Of a stretch of 64,000 nucleotides of DNA, positions 33,559 through 44,869 are shown piece by piece. Source of the stretch: Tilletia caries. Taxonomy: Eukaryota > Basidiomycota > Exobasidiomycetes > Tilletiales > Tilletiaceae. The stretch lies in contig JALUTQ010000005.1 of assembly GCA_032718865.1 (NCBI GenBank), positions 1,302,001-1,366,000 of the forward strand. The letters run 5' to 3'. Position 1 is the stretch's first letter. Every line of letters starts with the position of its first letter. The notes beneath the pieces were generated by a model. It was not told where the DNA came from. It was given only the letters and a program-made list of their open reading frames with translations, and searched no databases. Both the position numbers and the translations under genes were made by a program.

Positions 33559-33836
33559 TATACTAGCGAGCCTGTGAGGGTGCCAGTAGAGGGAGCCTGT
33601 AGAGCAGATATGTGTGCAAATAGCAGAGATTGAAGAGTGAATATATGACAAGGCAGAGAACTAAGTACAATGATGAGCTCAAGAAGGGTAACGATGAGAG
33701 CGAGGGAAAAGTGTGACGTGGGAAAAGTGGAGAGAAGTGGAGGTGATGTTGCTATGCGGTATGCGTGAGAGTGAAAGGGAAAGAAAGATAAGGAAAGGAG
33801 ATAAGATAGTGGAGCCACGTGGTCCCATCCAGCACA
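33559..33836 (-). repeat. 5' LTR of the short retrotransposon
   Basis: 278 bp, upstream copy on the minus strand, next to the primer-binding site at 33547-33558 and the target duplication CCTCT at 33837-33841. Just downstream of it, 33302-33396 holds an imperfect tandem duplication of about 53 bp (GGGAACGCGCGAGGGTCAAC repeated). Confidence 0.85.
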
Positions 33837-34622
33837 CCTCTCCGGCTCTGGAATGCGGGTAGGGTTCGTAGTGCTGCTGCTGCCGCTTTGAAGGCACCGG
33901 GTTCCATTCGAACATGCGACCGATATCGCAGCAGCTCCTTGTTTGACTCGTAGGCCTCCAGGCGATCGATGAGACGCTCTGAAGGACGCCAGAGAGGGTT
34001 CCGCGGGACAAGATACCTTCCAGAAGCAACCGAAAGAGTGCGCTCGAGGATTCCCACTGCTTGCTGATAGCAATCGACCTGATCTTGATATGTCGTTGCC
34101 TCAGAAACGTCTCCATATTGGCAAAGAAGCTCAGCGTCCGTGGCATCTTCAACGAGCTGAATTGCAAGCCCAACACCGCAGGCATAGAGAGAGTTGACGA
34201 TGCGAGTGTGCTGCGTACTTGATGGCATGGTTGAAGTAAAGTGGACAAGAGTAGAGGATCAAGAGGAAAGATAATAGAGGGTGATGCTGTGAGGAGAAGC
34301 CGCGAGGCGACGCTGAACGCCGTGGATCTGGGCTGTTTGTGGTGATCATCTCGGGAAAAAAGTACGAGATTCGTTTGTGGTAAAATTTCACCACATCCAG
34401 TGACGGATGTGGCGTTTTGGCTCGTTCTCGTGGGTTTGTGGTCAATTTGGTGAACCTTGAAGGTCCCTAACCTCGAGAAGCTCGAGAACCCGAGAAGCCC
34501 ACCCGAGCGTCAAGAACAAAGGGAACGACGAGCTCGAGAAGAACGCTTCCACAACGACTGGCTCACAGCTCACAGCATTCATTCGAAGCTTGCCGGGCCC
34601 GTCCCTTTCCGCCGCCGTCGCC

Positions 34623-37600
34623 ATGTCGAGCCGGTACGATCATCACGATAGGAACACGAAGTCCTGGCGGCCGCAGCAGCAACGCAGCAGCCAGTGGAGT
34701 CAGAGCCGGGAAAGCAGCACGGCCAGCTTCAGGACGGCAGACACAAGCTTCCAGTCGCAGCAGCCGCAGCAGCCGCAGCAGCCGCCCTACGATCGTCGGT
34801 ATGATGCGCGCAGGAGCGTCGACCGACCCGACGTCAAGCCCAAGCCGGAGCCAGCGCCGCAAACGCAACTTCCCAACGACCCTCTTTCAGCGAGCGCTCG
34901 ACCGCCGTGGCAGCTGGAGTGAGTCTTCCGCTACCTCCGAGCCAGAGCGCGAATGTACTTGCGCTGACAACCTCTTGTGTACCTGGCTACAGGCTTGACA
35001 CGATCGCGACAGCACTGAAGGACCGGACGGCAAACTTCTTGAGCGTCCAGGCAGTCCCGTGGGATCACGGTCCTCACGAGATCATCGAGTTCGGCTGGTC
35101 CTATCCCGACCCAAAGCGTCCGCATGCGCCGCTGGAGGAAGCTCTGATAACAATGCACTACATTCCCATCAGCGGGATCAAGCGCCGCAACGGGATGCTT
35201 TCCGCGAACGCGCGTGAAAGCTTCCTCTTCGGCGACCACAGCCTCGACATCAAGCCGACTGATACTGATTGGAATGCCGCCAAAACCCAGCGACTCGACT
35301 TCCAAGAAATCGTGGACCGGCTGGAGGAGACGATCCAAATGCTGCTGAGAGACAAGCGTCCTTTGTATCTCGTGGTTCACGGTGACAACAGAGGTGAGAA
35401 CCCTTCACGCATCTGGCTGCGGTGAACAGGATTTTTGAACCGTTTGATTCCCTTCTCCCTTGCGTCCCTTGCCCAGGTCTTGAAGCTCTGACCCAAGCTG
35501 CCCTCAACACTATTGAGTGGGGTCGAACGGCTTTCGGACCGATCGAAACCGACGACCACATAGCGCTCGACATGAACATGGACCTCAGCGAACTCAATGC
35601 GATTCATCAACAAGCCAGACTCGCAAAGGACGCCGAAAGAGCTGCGGCCGAAAAACGGGAATGGGAGGACAAGATAAAGAAGCTCAAGAATCCCGACAAC
35701 GACGGAGGCCGGGGTCGAGATCCATATGCGCATCCTGAGCTGTCTAGCCGCTTCAACCCGCAGGCGTCGCATGGCACAGGTCGTGGCTCAGACTCGAGGG
35801 GCAATCAAACAGCTTCGTATTCAAACGCGCCGGGCCCAAGCCGACAGCCTGCCAATAGCGGTTCCAACAACTCCAGTCGTGCTCGAGGTCGTGACGACGA
35901 TGATGACGATGATGCTTATGACGAGTGGGGATTCCCCATATCTGACGATGAGGATGGGTTTGGAATCCCGTGCGGCACCGCCTCTGGCTCTCGAGCGCCG
36001 ATGTTCAAGAAAAATCTTGACATCAAGGTCCTCGACACCACGACCCTCATGAAGGCCCTCGGCTACATGTGGTACGAACCAGACCCCAATCCGACCGCCA
36101 AGGCCCCGGAAGACCCCAAAGTCAGGGATATGTGTCGGGTAATTCTCAAGGGAAGCCCGTACGCGCGGAAGCTCCGAACCCAGATCTTCGACAATGCTGG
36201 TGAGCAGGCTGTGCTCATGACTTTGAGGTAGTGATATATGCACGCTAATTACTTCGCAATTCTAGGAAACGATGCGCATTACACCATGCTCAGTCTTGCG
36301 GAAATGATCCGGCAATGGTTTGAGAACCAGCGAGGTCAAGAGCAGGCAGCGGCAGCGGTGCCCGACATGCCACGCACCATCCAAGGGGTCGTCAGAGACG
36401 ACAGAGCCCTCCGACGCTTCGACTCCGACGGCAGCAAGCTGGACAGCGGTACTCCAGCGCCTCAATCTGCTGTACCGGCCAAACACGAGAACGCCGACGC
36501 GGGACCGAGCAGGCCGAAGTGAGTTCGCACGTTCTGTCGAGATGCATACATGCCACCTGCCAGCGTTCTGACTATATGATATTTACTTACAGGAAGAAGC
36601 CCAAACCGGCAAACCCAATGAACAGCCTCGAAACGCTGATCGCCGAGTACGAGTGCTTGCGCAATATATGGCAAGCGAATGAGCGCGGGGAGAAGGCGGT
36701 TGCCTTCGTCGCAATCGACATAGAAACATTCGAGCAAGACCATAACTACACCCTCGAGGTCGGATGGTCAATCCTCTACCCGCCGTCCAAGTTTACAATT
36801 GATTTGAGCCACACACGGGACGGCATCGTGGCGTCCCACTTCATCATCGACGAGCACCGGGCACACCGCAACGGGAATTACGTCGCCAACAACCGTGACC
36901 ATTTCCTGCTGGGCTCAGCCAATAGCGAGAAGATTGACGGCTGCGAGCAGCTCATGAACAAGAGCTGTCTCGCACCAGAGCCTGACATTTGGAAGAAGCT
37001 TTCGAAAAAGTTGAAGCAGTTTGCTAAGCATGTCGACGAGATATACTTGGTCTTCCATGATGCCACTGGAGGTGAGTGATCAAGTTCCACCTTGGGCTCA
37101 CTGTTGGGACTTCCTGACGAACTTTCTTTTCTTTTTCTCGCAGATATTCCGGTGCTGGAGCAGTGGGAAGTGCTCAAGGATGTCGAGGTTCTTCCGTTTT
37201 TCGATGCTAATACCGGCAAACATCGAGTGCCACCGCCAACCCGATCGCCCTCGGACGCACGCCCCCAAGCGAAGAAGGACTCAAAGGCTCGGCGTCCCAT
37301 CTGGCTCGTCGATACTCAGCGACTCATGAGGGCGTACCAGCACAGTAAAGACGTGACCAGCATCAAGACCATGTGTGAGGAGCTTGTCCTTCACCCTGCG
37401 GTCTCGAACAAGAGACTGCACAATGCTGGTGAGTGGATCAGCTGCCTAAATGATGAAGACCCGGTTACGGACGCTCATGGATCCTCGTCGCCTTCAGGAA
37501 ACGATGCCTTCTACACCTTGTTCGGTATGAAGGTCATGGCGTCTGGGCCAGAGCTGCCGGAGTTGAGGAAGAAAAAGCAGGAGGAGCGGAAGGCGCTTCC

Positions 37601-38954
37601 AAGTGGGCCACGTCGCGCTGGTGAGCATTGTCAAGGCTCTCTCTCTCGCTCTCGCATCAACATGCTCATTGCGATCTCTCTGTTATTCAGTCGTGCTTCA
37701 GTCGTGGGATCAAGAATTCATCGAGCGAGACCTCCCCGAGGCCAAGGAAGAGCTTACACCCGCTCAGATAATGTGAGAGTCGTGGGTACATTCCCTGATC
37801 TCTAGGACTTCTGCTCACGCTTGTTTTGGTCTCTTTCAATCCGACAGTCAACAGGAATTATCGAACACTCCTGGCTCTCAAGAGCGCCTGCGACCCCTTT
37901 TCAACCTCTGCGACTCTTGGTACGATCAGCAATGCGCCTTCATTGCGATCCGGTCCGTTGTTGTCGATGGCCAGATCGTCGAGATGGCTTGGAGTGTCAT
38001 CGATCGGCGTTCGTTGGGCACGCAGCTCGAGGGCCAGGCAGCTTCAAGCTCGGCTAACACTCTTGACCAGCCACAGCGCACGTACCACTACCTCGATATC
38101 GACAAGATCAACCTGCTCACTTCGACTGGTGCGCATCGATTCCATGCACCTTTTGGTGCGGTGCAGCGGGACGAGGACCAGGAAGTCGTGAAAGCGCAGA
38201 ACTCTGGTGCGGAGGTGCTTCCGAACGGCACGGTGGCCACCACGCTGTTGCGCATGGCTAGCCAGATGAGGGCGCTGATCACCAAGCTGCGGAAGACTCC
38301 TGGGAAGATCTACTTCGTCTTTCACGGGCCAGTGAAGAGTGAGTGCACAACAAATGCGCAATGAGTGGACTTGCGCTTTCTGACTCCCAATTGTTTCCAT
38401 CTGGACAGACCATCAATTCCCCGAGCTGCGGATCCCAAATGAACAGTTGCCCGAAGAGCTCCATAGTCACGGGCGTGCTGCGACTCACCATGCTCTGGCC
38501 GTGGACGACGACGACGATGATGAGGAAAAACTTGCTGATATCGAGATCATCGACTCCGCGCTCGTGTTCGAACGGTACATCGAGAAGGCCGACAGCGTGA
38601 CGAACGCGGACGCGACCATGCTGGAGGATACGAGGCCGAGCCTGGAAGACATGTGCCAGGAGTTCAACCTTTGCGCGGGAGAGCAGATCGTAACGGACAA
38701 TGCTGGTAAGTTCCACTACGCTTCCTAGCAGAGCGCAGCCTGACAAATATGATCTATTGCTGAAAACTTGTTTCCTGCCCCTCTACCCCTCTGGCTCCTC
38801 AGGCAATGCTGCGCATCTCATCCTGCGCGCAGTGGCGTACATGTCCACTCGCAACCCGATCCATCACGCCAACGGCGGACCTGCGGCGGACAATCCTCAG
38901 GACAAGATAGCTCGTCTGCGAGCACTGGCGACCACGCTTCTGCCTACGTCGTAA
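34623..38954 (+). CDS. Triple DEDDh-nuclease-domain protein (Gfd2/YDR514C-like)
   Basis: Eleven exons: 34623-34918, 34993-35393, 35477-36199, 36266-36518, 36593-37071, 37144-37428, 37498-37620, 37691-37772, 37848-38338, 38409-38705, 38803-38954; all GT-AG, 3582 bases, 1193 residues. After a Gln/Ser-rich N-terminus (1-98) three copies of one RNase H-fold nuclease domain follow, at about 99-510, 570-850 and 890-1175. Copy 2 has the DEDDh residues: Asp and Glu in AIDIETFEQD (about 600/602), Asp in VFHDATGG (about 713) and His/Asp in LHNAGNDAFYTL (about 809/814). Copy 1 lacks the Asp-x-Glu pair (VQAVPWD) and the His (FDNAGND); copy 3 lacks all of them (IRSVVVD, VFHGPVK, TDNAGNA). Copy 1 also has a 170-residue disordered insert. 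The family comprises 3'-5' exonuclease-like proteins of mostly unknown substrate in fungi. Function here is inferred only from the fold. Confidence 0.85.
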
Positions 38955-39436
38955 GATTTCCATGGACCTACCTAGAAACCGGCTTTCCGTCTCGCGCCTT
39001 CAAATCCGTGTTTCAAACTAGCCTGCGCACAATCGCGCATACGCCGACTCGTAACCCAATAGACCATGGTAGCGGCGGTCCTGCAACCGCCACTTCACTT
39101 TCCCGTCTCTCCGGCTGCACTCTCATGAACGGCCGCGCCACGTCCTACCTGGCCGCACCTCAAGCCTCAAGATAAGCGGCCGCAGCACGTCTCCAGCTGG
39201 CCGCATACATAGCCCTCTTAGATTCACGAATCTACCTACGCACCACTTTCCACCGTGCGCCTTCCCATTTCACATCTCTGTTGTAGATTTTCCAAACGCT
39301 GCGATTGCGAGTTGCAACGCCTGAATCCAAAGGCCAGCATGACATGCTCATTTGCAGGCGAACTAATGTGATTTCGGGAGGACAGAGCCGGAAGAATGTA
39401 GCTTGATGAACTTGAGGACGGGGAAAAAGTCCTGGC
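38955..39436. other. Convergent intergenic region with a relic of the nuclease gene's last exon
   Basis: Between two convergent stop codons. 39041-39095 translates on the plus strand as TRNPIDHGSGGPATA, resembling TRNPIHHANGGPAAD encoded by the last exon at 38852-38900. This looks like a decayed partial duplication of the 3' end. The rest, with 3' untranslated sequence of both genes, shows nothing else. Confidence 0.55.
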
Positions 39437-42400
39437 TCACACTGGACCAACGATGGCATTTTTGCCGGGCACGGTGCTTGGCTCTTTCTCTTTGCGGATG
39501 TAGCCTGGCTTCTTCGTGATGGTGTTGATCTCGGCCCAGCTGAAGTAGTGAGGTGCGACCTCGCGAAGCCATTCGGGCTGGATTGGCGTCAGACTCCGCA
39601 TGTAGTGCTTGGACGTTTCCACTGTTCACAAGGAAGACGGTGCGGTGTTTAGTTGCATGCTCAAGAGGACCAAGTAGGAACGGGGGAGAGAATGCTCACC
39701 GAGTTCGTAGTAGAGAACCATGGTGGGACGAGGGATCTCAGAGAAGAGTGCTGAGGACGGGTGCATGTGCAAGCTAGCTGAACTTTGCTTGATGCCCCGG
39801 TAGCTTTCTCCACCCTTCTGGACATATGCCTGAATATCGAAGTTGGGAAGGCGAGTGAGCGTTCTGAAACTGCAAGCGAACCCCCGTCCGAGTGCACCGT
39901 TACGTACCACATTGTAGAAGAAGCCGCTGAGCAACGCCTTTTGGATCGGCACGATCTCACCCGTCGCATTCGATTCGGGAACGATCTCGACTCGCTCGCA
40001 AAGCTGGGCGAGCTGATCCCGAATGTCTCGAACGCGGCCTAGCACTTTGGGTTGAACGAAATTCTCAACGCAGAAGCTGGGTAGCAGAGAAATTCAGAAG
40101 TATACGTCAGATGAAGTCACCAGCGAAGGTTGAACAAGTCTGCTCACCTGTGACTGAAGCCATTCTCCACATATTGATCCCACACGTTCAGCAGAGTGAA
40201 GTGATCGCCGCCAACGGTGACGAAAGCAGCCCTGCGCTGGTCGGCGTGGAGCTTCTTGTCCTTCGGCCTGAAGAAGAGTGACGAGCTCTCCTGCAGCATG
40301 GACACAATCGAAAGAACCTGTTTTGCAGAGAAGGTCAGCGGTCTTGTTGTGATCATTGTGTCGCTCATTAGATTAAAGCATGGTATACTCGCCTCTTCGG
40401 TACACTTGTACTGCTCGCTCGCCAAGATCGCCCGACTCAACATCGGATCGACGGGGAACTCCGCCATCCTGCGCCCCATCTTCGTCAACTCGCCCTTATC
40501 GTTCAGAGCGCCCAGTGCATATAGCAACTCAAGACTTCGTCCGAGGGTGTCGACCGGTGGCGGGTCAAGGAAGTCGAAGTTGATCAGGTCGTTGATGCCG
40601 ATGGACTTGAGCATCAGTACGACATTCGATAGATTGGTGCGCTGGATCTCTGGCGTCGTGTGCTCATCCATCTCGTTCTTGAAGGCCCAGACGGTGAACA
40701 GCCGGAAAGCTTTGCCAGGACCTACGCGCCCAGCACGACCGGCTCTTTGATTTGCAGAGGCTCGGGAGCACTGCAGAAGGTGACACTCTGATCAGTACCT
40801 GTTTGGGACATGTGCCGCCATAGACTGAACTCACCGGAACGACAGTCAGTGCCGACATGCCCGTTCGTGGATTGTAGGAGTTCTGCTTAACGAAGCCCGG
40901 ATCGATCACATACACTACGCCGTCGATGGTGATTGATGTTTCTGCAATATTGGTTGCCAGCACGACCTTCCTGGCCCCCTCCGGCGTCGGCTCGAAGATC
41001 TTCGCCTGCATTTCCGCGGGCAAGTTGGCGTAGATCGGACATACGATGAGTTCCGGTATCTTGGAGCCCAGAGCTCGGCAGGTCTCCTGAAGGTTCTCCA
41101 TCGCTGCATCAATCTCATCTTGACCCGTAAGGAAGACGAGGATGTCTCCTTTGAGAGGTTGCGTCGTGTGGATCTGGAAGATGGTCGTGATCGCGGCGTG
41201 GAGGTAGTTGGCCTCTGGCTGTGGAGTGTAGTGGATGTCGATGGGGAATCTTCGGCCAGGGACTGATGTAATGCGCTTGTCAGCGCGACTCAGAGGTGGA
41301 GATGTCACCGACATGTCTACTCACCATTGAATATAGGGGCGTCATCGAAGTATTCGCTGAATTTTTCCGCGTTGACCGTAGCACTGGAGATGATCAATCG
41401 GAACTCTGGACGAAAGCGAGCGATATCCTTGACCAAGCCGAGAAGAATGTCGGTTGCCAGTGTCCGCTCGTGCGCTTCGTCGATGATCATGCAGCTGTAC
41501 TGGGAAAGATCGGGCTCCGTGAGGAATTCGCGCAGCAGCATGCCATCTGTCATGTACTTGACTACGGTCACATCAGATGTTTGATCCTCGAATCGGATTC
41601 TATCCGGAGGACAAGGGGTAGGCAAGTCAGCACAAGTCTGGTTCCAAAATTGTAAACTGTCCTGTCGCACAGCAATACTCACGAATACCCGCATTCACGC
41701 CCCAATCTGACACCCATCTCCTCTGCCACACGTGCTGCCACGCTCATTGCCGCCACTCGTCTTGGCTGAGTGCAACCGACCATCTGTCCACCTTTCGTGT
41801 AGCCTGCCTCGTGTAGAAATTGTGGGATCTGCGTTGTCTTCCCAGATCCCGTCTCGCCGACGAGAATGAGTACTTGGTTATCCGCAACGGCATCGAGGAA
41901 TTCCTGCCGAAGCTGATACACCGGTAGTGTTTTCCGCATCTCTTCGATCGAATCGGCTCGTTTCTCTGCCTCCGCAATTTGCTTCCCGAGGGCGATATCC
42001 TCTGGCCTCTGTACCTTCATGTTGCTAGACCCCGCCAAGGTGGCGTCCATCACGAACTGAATGGTCTGTGTCTCATCGAGGACGTAGTCGTATTCATCCT
42101 CGGGTGCAACGACTGCCTCAGGTACAAATTTTGATCGTTCCAGCTGTTCGCGTTCGAATTGGTCGAGGTCAGTGACCTGATTCGCCTGTTGCCTTTCGGT
42201 TTTGGCATCGTCATCTGTAAAGGTCGGATCAACAAAGTCAGTCAATCCTCCGCTCAGGCATACAGACGGCCCTAAGCAACTCACATCTTTGGTAAAGGGC
42301 TGCCTGCTTTCGCTTCCTGTCAATTTTGCCCTGCTCAGTGATGTAGTCCTCCGGCATTGCATAGCCTCCCACTCCCTCCTCCTCGATCCTCTGCCGTTCC

Positions 42401-43227
42401 TCCGCCAGCCTGAGCACTTCCTTTTTGAACTCCAGCTCCCTCTTCTCTCGCTTCGTGATCTCCTGGCCCCGGAAGAAGCGCTCCTCGTCGGCGATTTCGA
42501 GTCGGAGCAGATCCAGTTGTTGGACGGAACGTTTTGCAAGGTAGTCTTGACGGGAACGATCACGCAGGTCGGGCATGGCGGCGTCTCGAGCCGCCCTGTC
42601 GTCGGCGAGCAAGCGGCGGGCAGCCGCTTCCGCATTGTGTGCGCCGGACGATCGATCCTCCACCACGTTCTTCTTTTGAGAGCCGCCCTTATCCCTCTCG
42701 CGCATACGCTCCGCAAACTCGTCCCGTTCTTCCAAGTCTCGTTGCCGCTCTCGCTCCTTGCGCACATCTTCTGGTGTGGCACTGCGGGCCGGCGAGCGTG
42801 AGCGCGGCCGAACAGGCTCACTGTCCTCGACGATGCGCCTCTTCTTCCGCTTCTTCTCCGGCTTGATGCTGAGCTGTTCGATGCCTTCCTCGTCGTCCAC
42901 GAGGAGCGCATACCGCTTTTGTCCCGCCGTACTGCTGCTTCCCGAAGCTACTGCTGCGCTTGAGCCCGCGGCCGCTGTCGAGATTGGGGCCTCCGCAGCC
43001 TTCCCCTTTCCCTTTGATCTCTTCCTGGGAACCCTGTCGTACAGACTGCCGACGAAAGCGCGCGCGTCGCTGCTGTCTTGGAGCCCGAACTCTGCGAGCT
43101 TCCCCTGCAATGCCTCGATGCTGGAAGCTGAGGCGGCGGAGACGTAGATGAAATCGACAATGGTGGACTGAGAGACCCCGAAGAATCGGAGCGCGTGGTC
43201 CGAGATCCAGCGCTTGGTGTCGTCCAT
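39437..43227 (-). CDS. PRP2: Spliceosomal DEAH-box ATPase Prp2 (DHX16-type)
   Basis: RNA helicase that remodels the spliceosome before the first catalytic step. Nine exons on the minus strand: 43227-42285, 42214-41683, 41599-41325, 41262-40835, 40770-40393, 40317-40148, 40076-39908, 39829-39700, 39621-39437; 3210 bases, 1069 residues. Eight introns; the one at 40392-40318 has a GC donor (GAG/GCGAGT), the rest are GT-AG. The N-terminal 70 residues match the DHX16/Prp2 start (ending [11 protein letters not shown]), then a charged region. Helicase motifs: [14 protein letters not shown] (I), TQPRRVAA (Ia), [10 protein letters not shown] (II), [11 protein letters not shown] (III), [24 protein letters not shown] (V), [15 protein letters not shown] (VI). 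After these come the winged-helix/ratchet part and OB-fold, ending [13 protein letters not shown] as in Prp2. The 78-bp intron 39907-39830 has no stop, so its retention would stay in frame. Confidence 0.93.
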
Positions 43228-43663
43228 GCTGACTACGGGCGCGCTCGATGACCTTGCCTCCTTCGCTGCGTCGCGCGTCGGTCGTGAGGTGGTGGTTAGA
43301 AGCCAGAGCTGCGCATGTATGGATCTGCTTGGACCTCGCCGTCATCCAGGAAGAAATCATCTCGCTCTCACCCTTCCTGCTTACCACCATCTCCATCCGC
43401 TACTCGACCCACAAGCTCAGCATCTCGGACAGGCTGGCACCAGCTTAGACGTAGAGAAGACGCGAGACGCATCACGCAGTCCTCAGCCGCAAAATATACC
43501 TCGATACCCATCGTCTGCGTTCCGTCTCTCGGTGCTGTCCACGCGTTCCTCAAATTTGAGATCTGAGCAAAAGGACGGAATACAGCATAGACATCCAGCA
43601 CCCCGGCCTTATCGTCCGAAGATTGATCGCGCGTAGGCCGCTCGGAACAGCAAGTGACGCGCG
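43228..43663. promoter_or_regulatory. Divergent promoter region between Prp2 and PP4 genes
   Basis: 436 bp between the two start codons. Short open frames here are not conserved-looking. Serves as promoter and 5' untranslated sequence for both genes; no specific site is recognisable. Confidence 0.5.
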
Positions 43664-44869
43664 ATGCCCAGCGAACTGGACAGGTGAGAGTTTCCGCACT
43701 GCGAATATTTTGTCCCACAGCGCTGAATGATGCTTCCATCTCCCTACATGCGCTGCGGATCAGACATATTGAGCAGCTGCGACGCTGCGAACCGCTCTCT
43801 GAGCCCGACGTCCGTTCCCTCTGCTTGCGCGCGCGCGAAATCCTGATCGAGGAGGCCAACGTACAGCATATATCCTCTCCGGTCACGATTTGCGGCGATA
43901 TACATGGCCAATTCTTCGACCTTCTCGAGCTCTTCGTTCACGGAGGGCCATGTCCGGAGACCAACTACCTGTTCATGGGCGATTTCGTCGACCGTGGCTT
44001 CTACTCAGTGGAGACCTTTCTCCTCTTGCTCGCCCTCAAAGTGAGATATCCAGACCGAATAACACTCATCCGGGGCAACCACGAGAGCAGACAGATCACA
44101 CAGGTCTACGGCTTCTACGATGAATGCGCGCGGAAGTACGGAAACGTGAACGTCTGGCGATATTGTTGCGAGGTTTTCGACTATCTCGCACTAGGCGCGG
44201 TCGTGGACGGACGCGTTTTCTGTGTACATGGTGGATTGTCTCCCAACATTCTGACTATTGATCAAGTGAGTCGTTGTCCCTCCCCTTTTCGCTCATACAA
44301 TCGCCTCTGAACTCCTTTGCCACTTTACAGATCCGGGTGATCGACAGGAAACAAGAGGTGCCTCACGATGGCGCTATGTGCGACTTGCTCTGGTCAGATC
44401 CAGACGGTACGTGTTGGCTTCCAGCATCGCGTCGCGTGACCACGGCCTCAGGCTGACTTGGAAGCATTCGTGTAAACAGACATCAATGGCTGGGGGATGT
44501 CCCCTCGTGGAGCAGGCTACCTGTTCGGCTCAGACGTCGCGCTCCAATTCGCACATACAAATGCACTGGACCTCATCGCAAGGGCACATCAACTCGTCCT
44601 TGAGGGGTACAAACTCATGTTCGACCAGACCATCGTGACTGTTTGGAGCGCGCCAAATTACTGCTACCGGTGCGGAAACGTGGCCAGTATTCTCAAGCTG
44701 GATGATGGCGGGAACCAAAAGTACGAGACTTTCGAAGCCGCTGCGCAAGAGTGAGTCTTTCTCCGATTTCAAGTGCTCCAAAGCTGCCCTCCTCATTGAT
44801 CTCCACTTTTCCTTCTGCAGAGCACATGGTGTCCCAGCGAAGAGACCAGTACCGTCTTACTTCCTATGA
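43664..44869 (+). CDS. PPH3: Protein phosphatase 4 catalytic subunit
   Basis: Metal-dependent Ser/Thr phosphatase of the PP2A group; with its regulatory subunits it dephosphorylates checkpoint and DNA-repair targets. Five exons: 43664-43683 (only 20 bases), 43764-44265, 44331-44406, 44480-44750, 44821-44869; all GT-AG, 918 bases, 305 residues, matching the family length (about 305-308). Metal and phosphate ligands are present in [37 protein letters not shown], and [22 protein letters not shown] and the C-terminal SYFL end, whose last Leu is the carboxymethylation site, separate it from PP2A's and PP6's details. The start is chosen because MPSELDR, split by intron 1, matches the PP4 N-terminus before IEQLRRCEP. 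Confidence 0.95.

Larger units (their letters stand above)
31428..33836 (-). mobile_element. Short non-autonomous LTR retrotransposon
   Basis: Two direct repeats, 31428-31706 and 33559-33836, enclose 1852 bp and are flanked by CCTCT (31423-31427, 33837-33841). On the minus strand the 5' LTR begins TGTGCTGGATGG and is followed by the primer-binding site TGGTGATGAGAG (33547-33558), nearly the same as in the two gypsy elements at the left of the window. The interior has no Gag knuckle, protease or polymerase motifs; the longest open frames look random. It therefore probably depends on proteins of the related gypsy elements. Confidence 0.88.
30243..34228 (-). pseudogene. PIF/Harbinger DDE transposase 2, disrupted by LTR retrotransposon
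   Basis: The gene starts at the ATG at 34228 and reads to the insertion edge at 33837, then resumes at 31422 and ends at 30243. Leaving out the retrotransposon and one 5-bp duplication gives 1572 bases, a 523-residue frame with no stop. The N-terminal part carries NKELLRYRSHVRMEPGAF; after the break comes GAPASVEEKLSVALFRLGH, the helix-turn-helix AEQIAAIAGCGVGSVYNW, and the catalytic Asp in ATVDGTHVNLAW, Asp in WIWADKGYPY and Glu in RAEHSMGYIKGRF. The C-terminal 110 residues are basic coiled coil. All catalytic residues persist, so the disruption is probably recent. Confidence 0.88.
28084..34468. mobile_element. PIF/Harbinger DNA transposon 2, split by an LTR retrotransposon
   Basis: Ends AGGGACCTTCAAGATTCA (28084-28101) and the complement of AGGGACCTTCAAGGTTCA (34451-34468) differ at one base and are flanked by AAC on both sides (28081-28083, 34469-34471). 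It carries a Myb/SANT-like gene (plus) and a DDE transposase gene (minus), as in element 1, but the sequences are only distantly similar. A 2.4-kb LTR retrotransposon (31428-33836) interrupts the transposase, and the Myb-like gene has a likely frameshift, so this copy is not autonomous. Its right end is 155 bp before the start of the next host gene. Confidence 0.9.
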
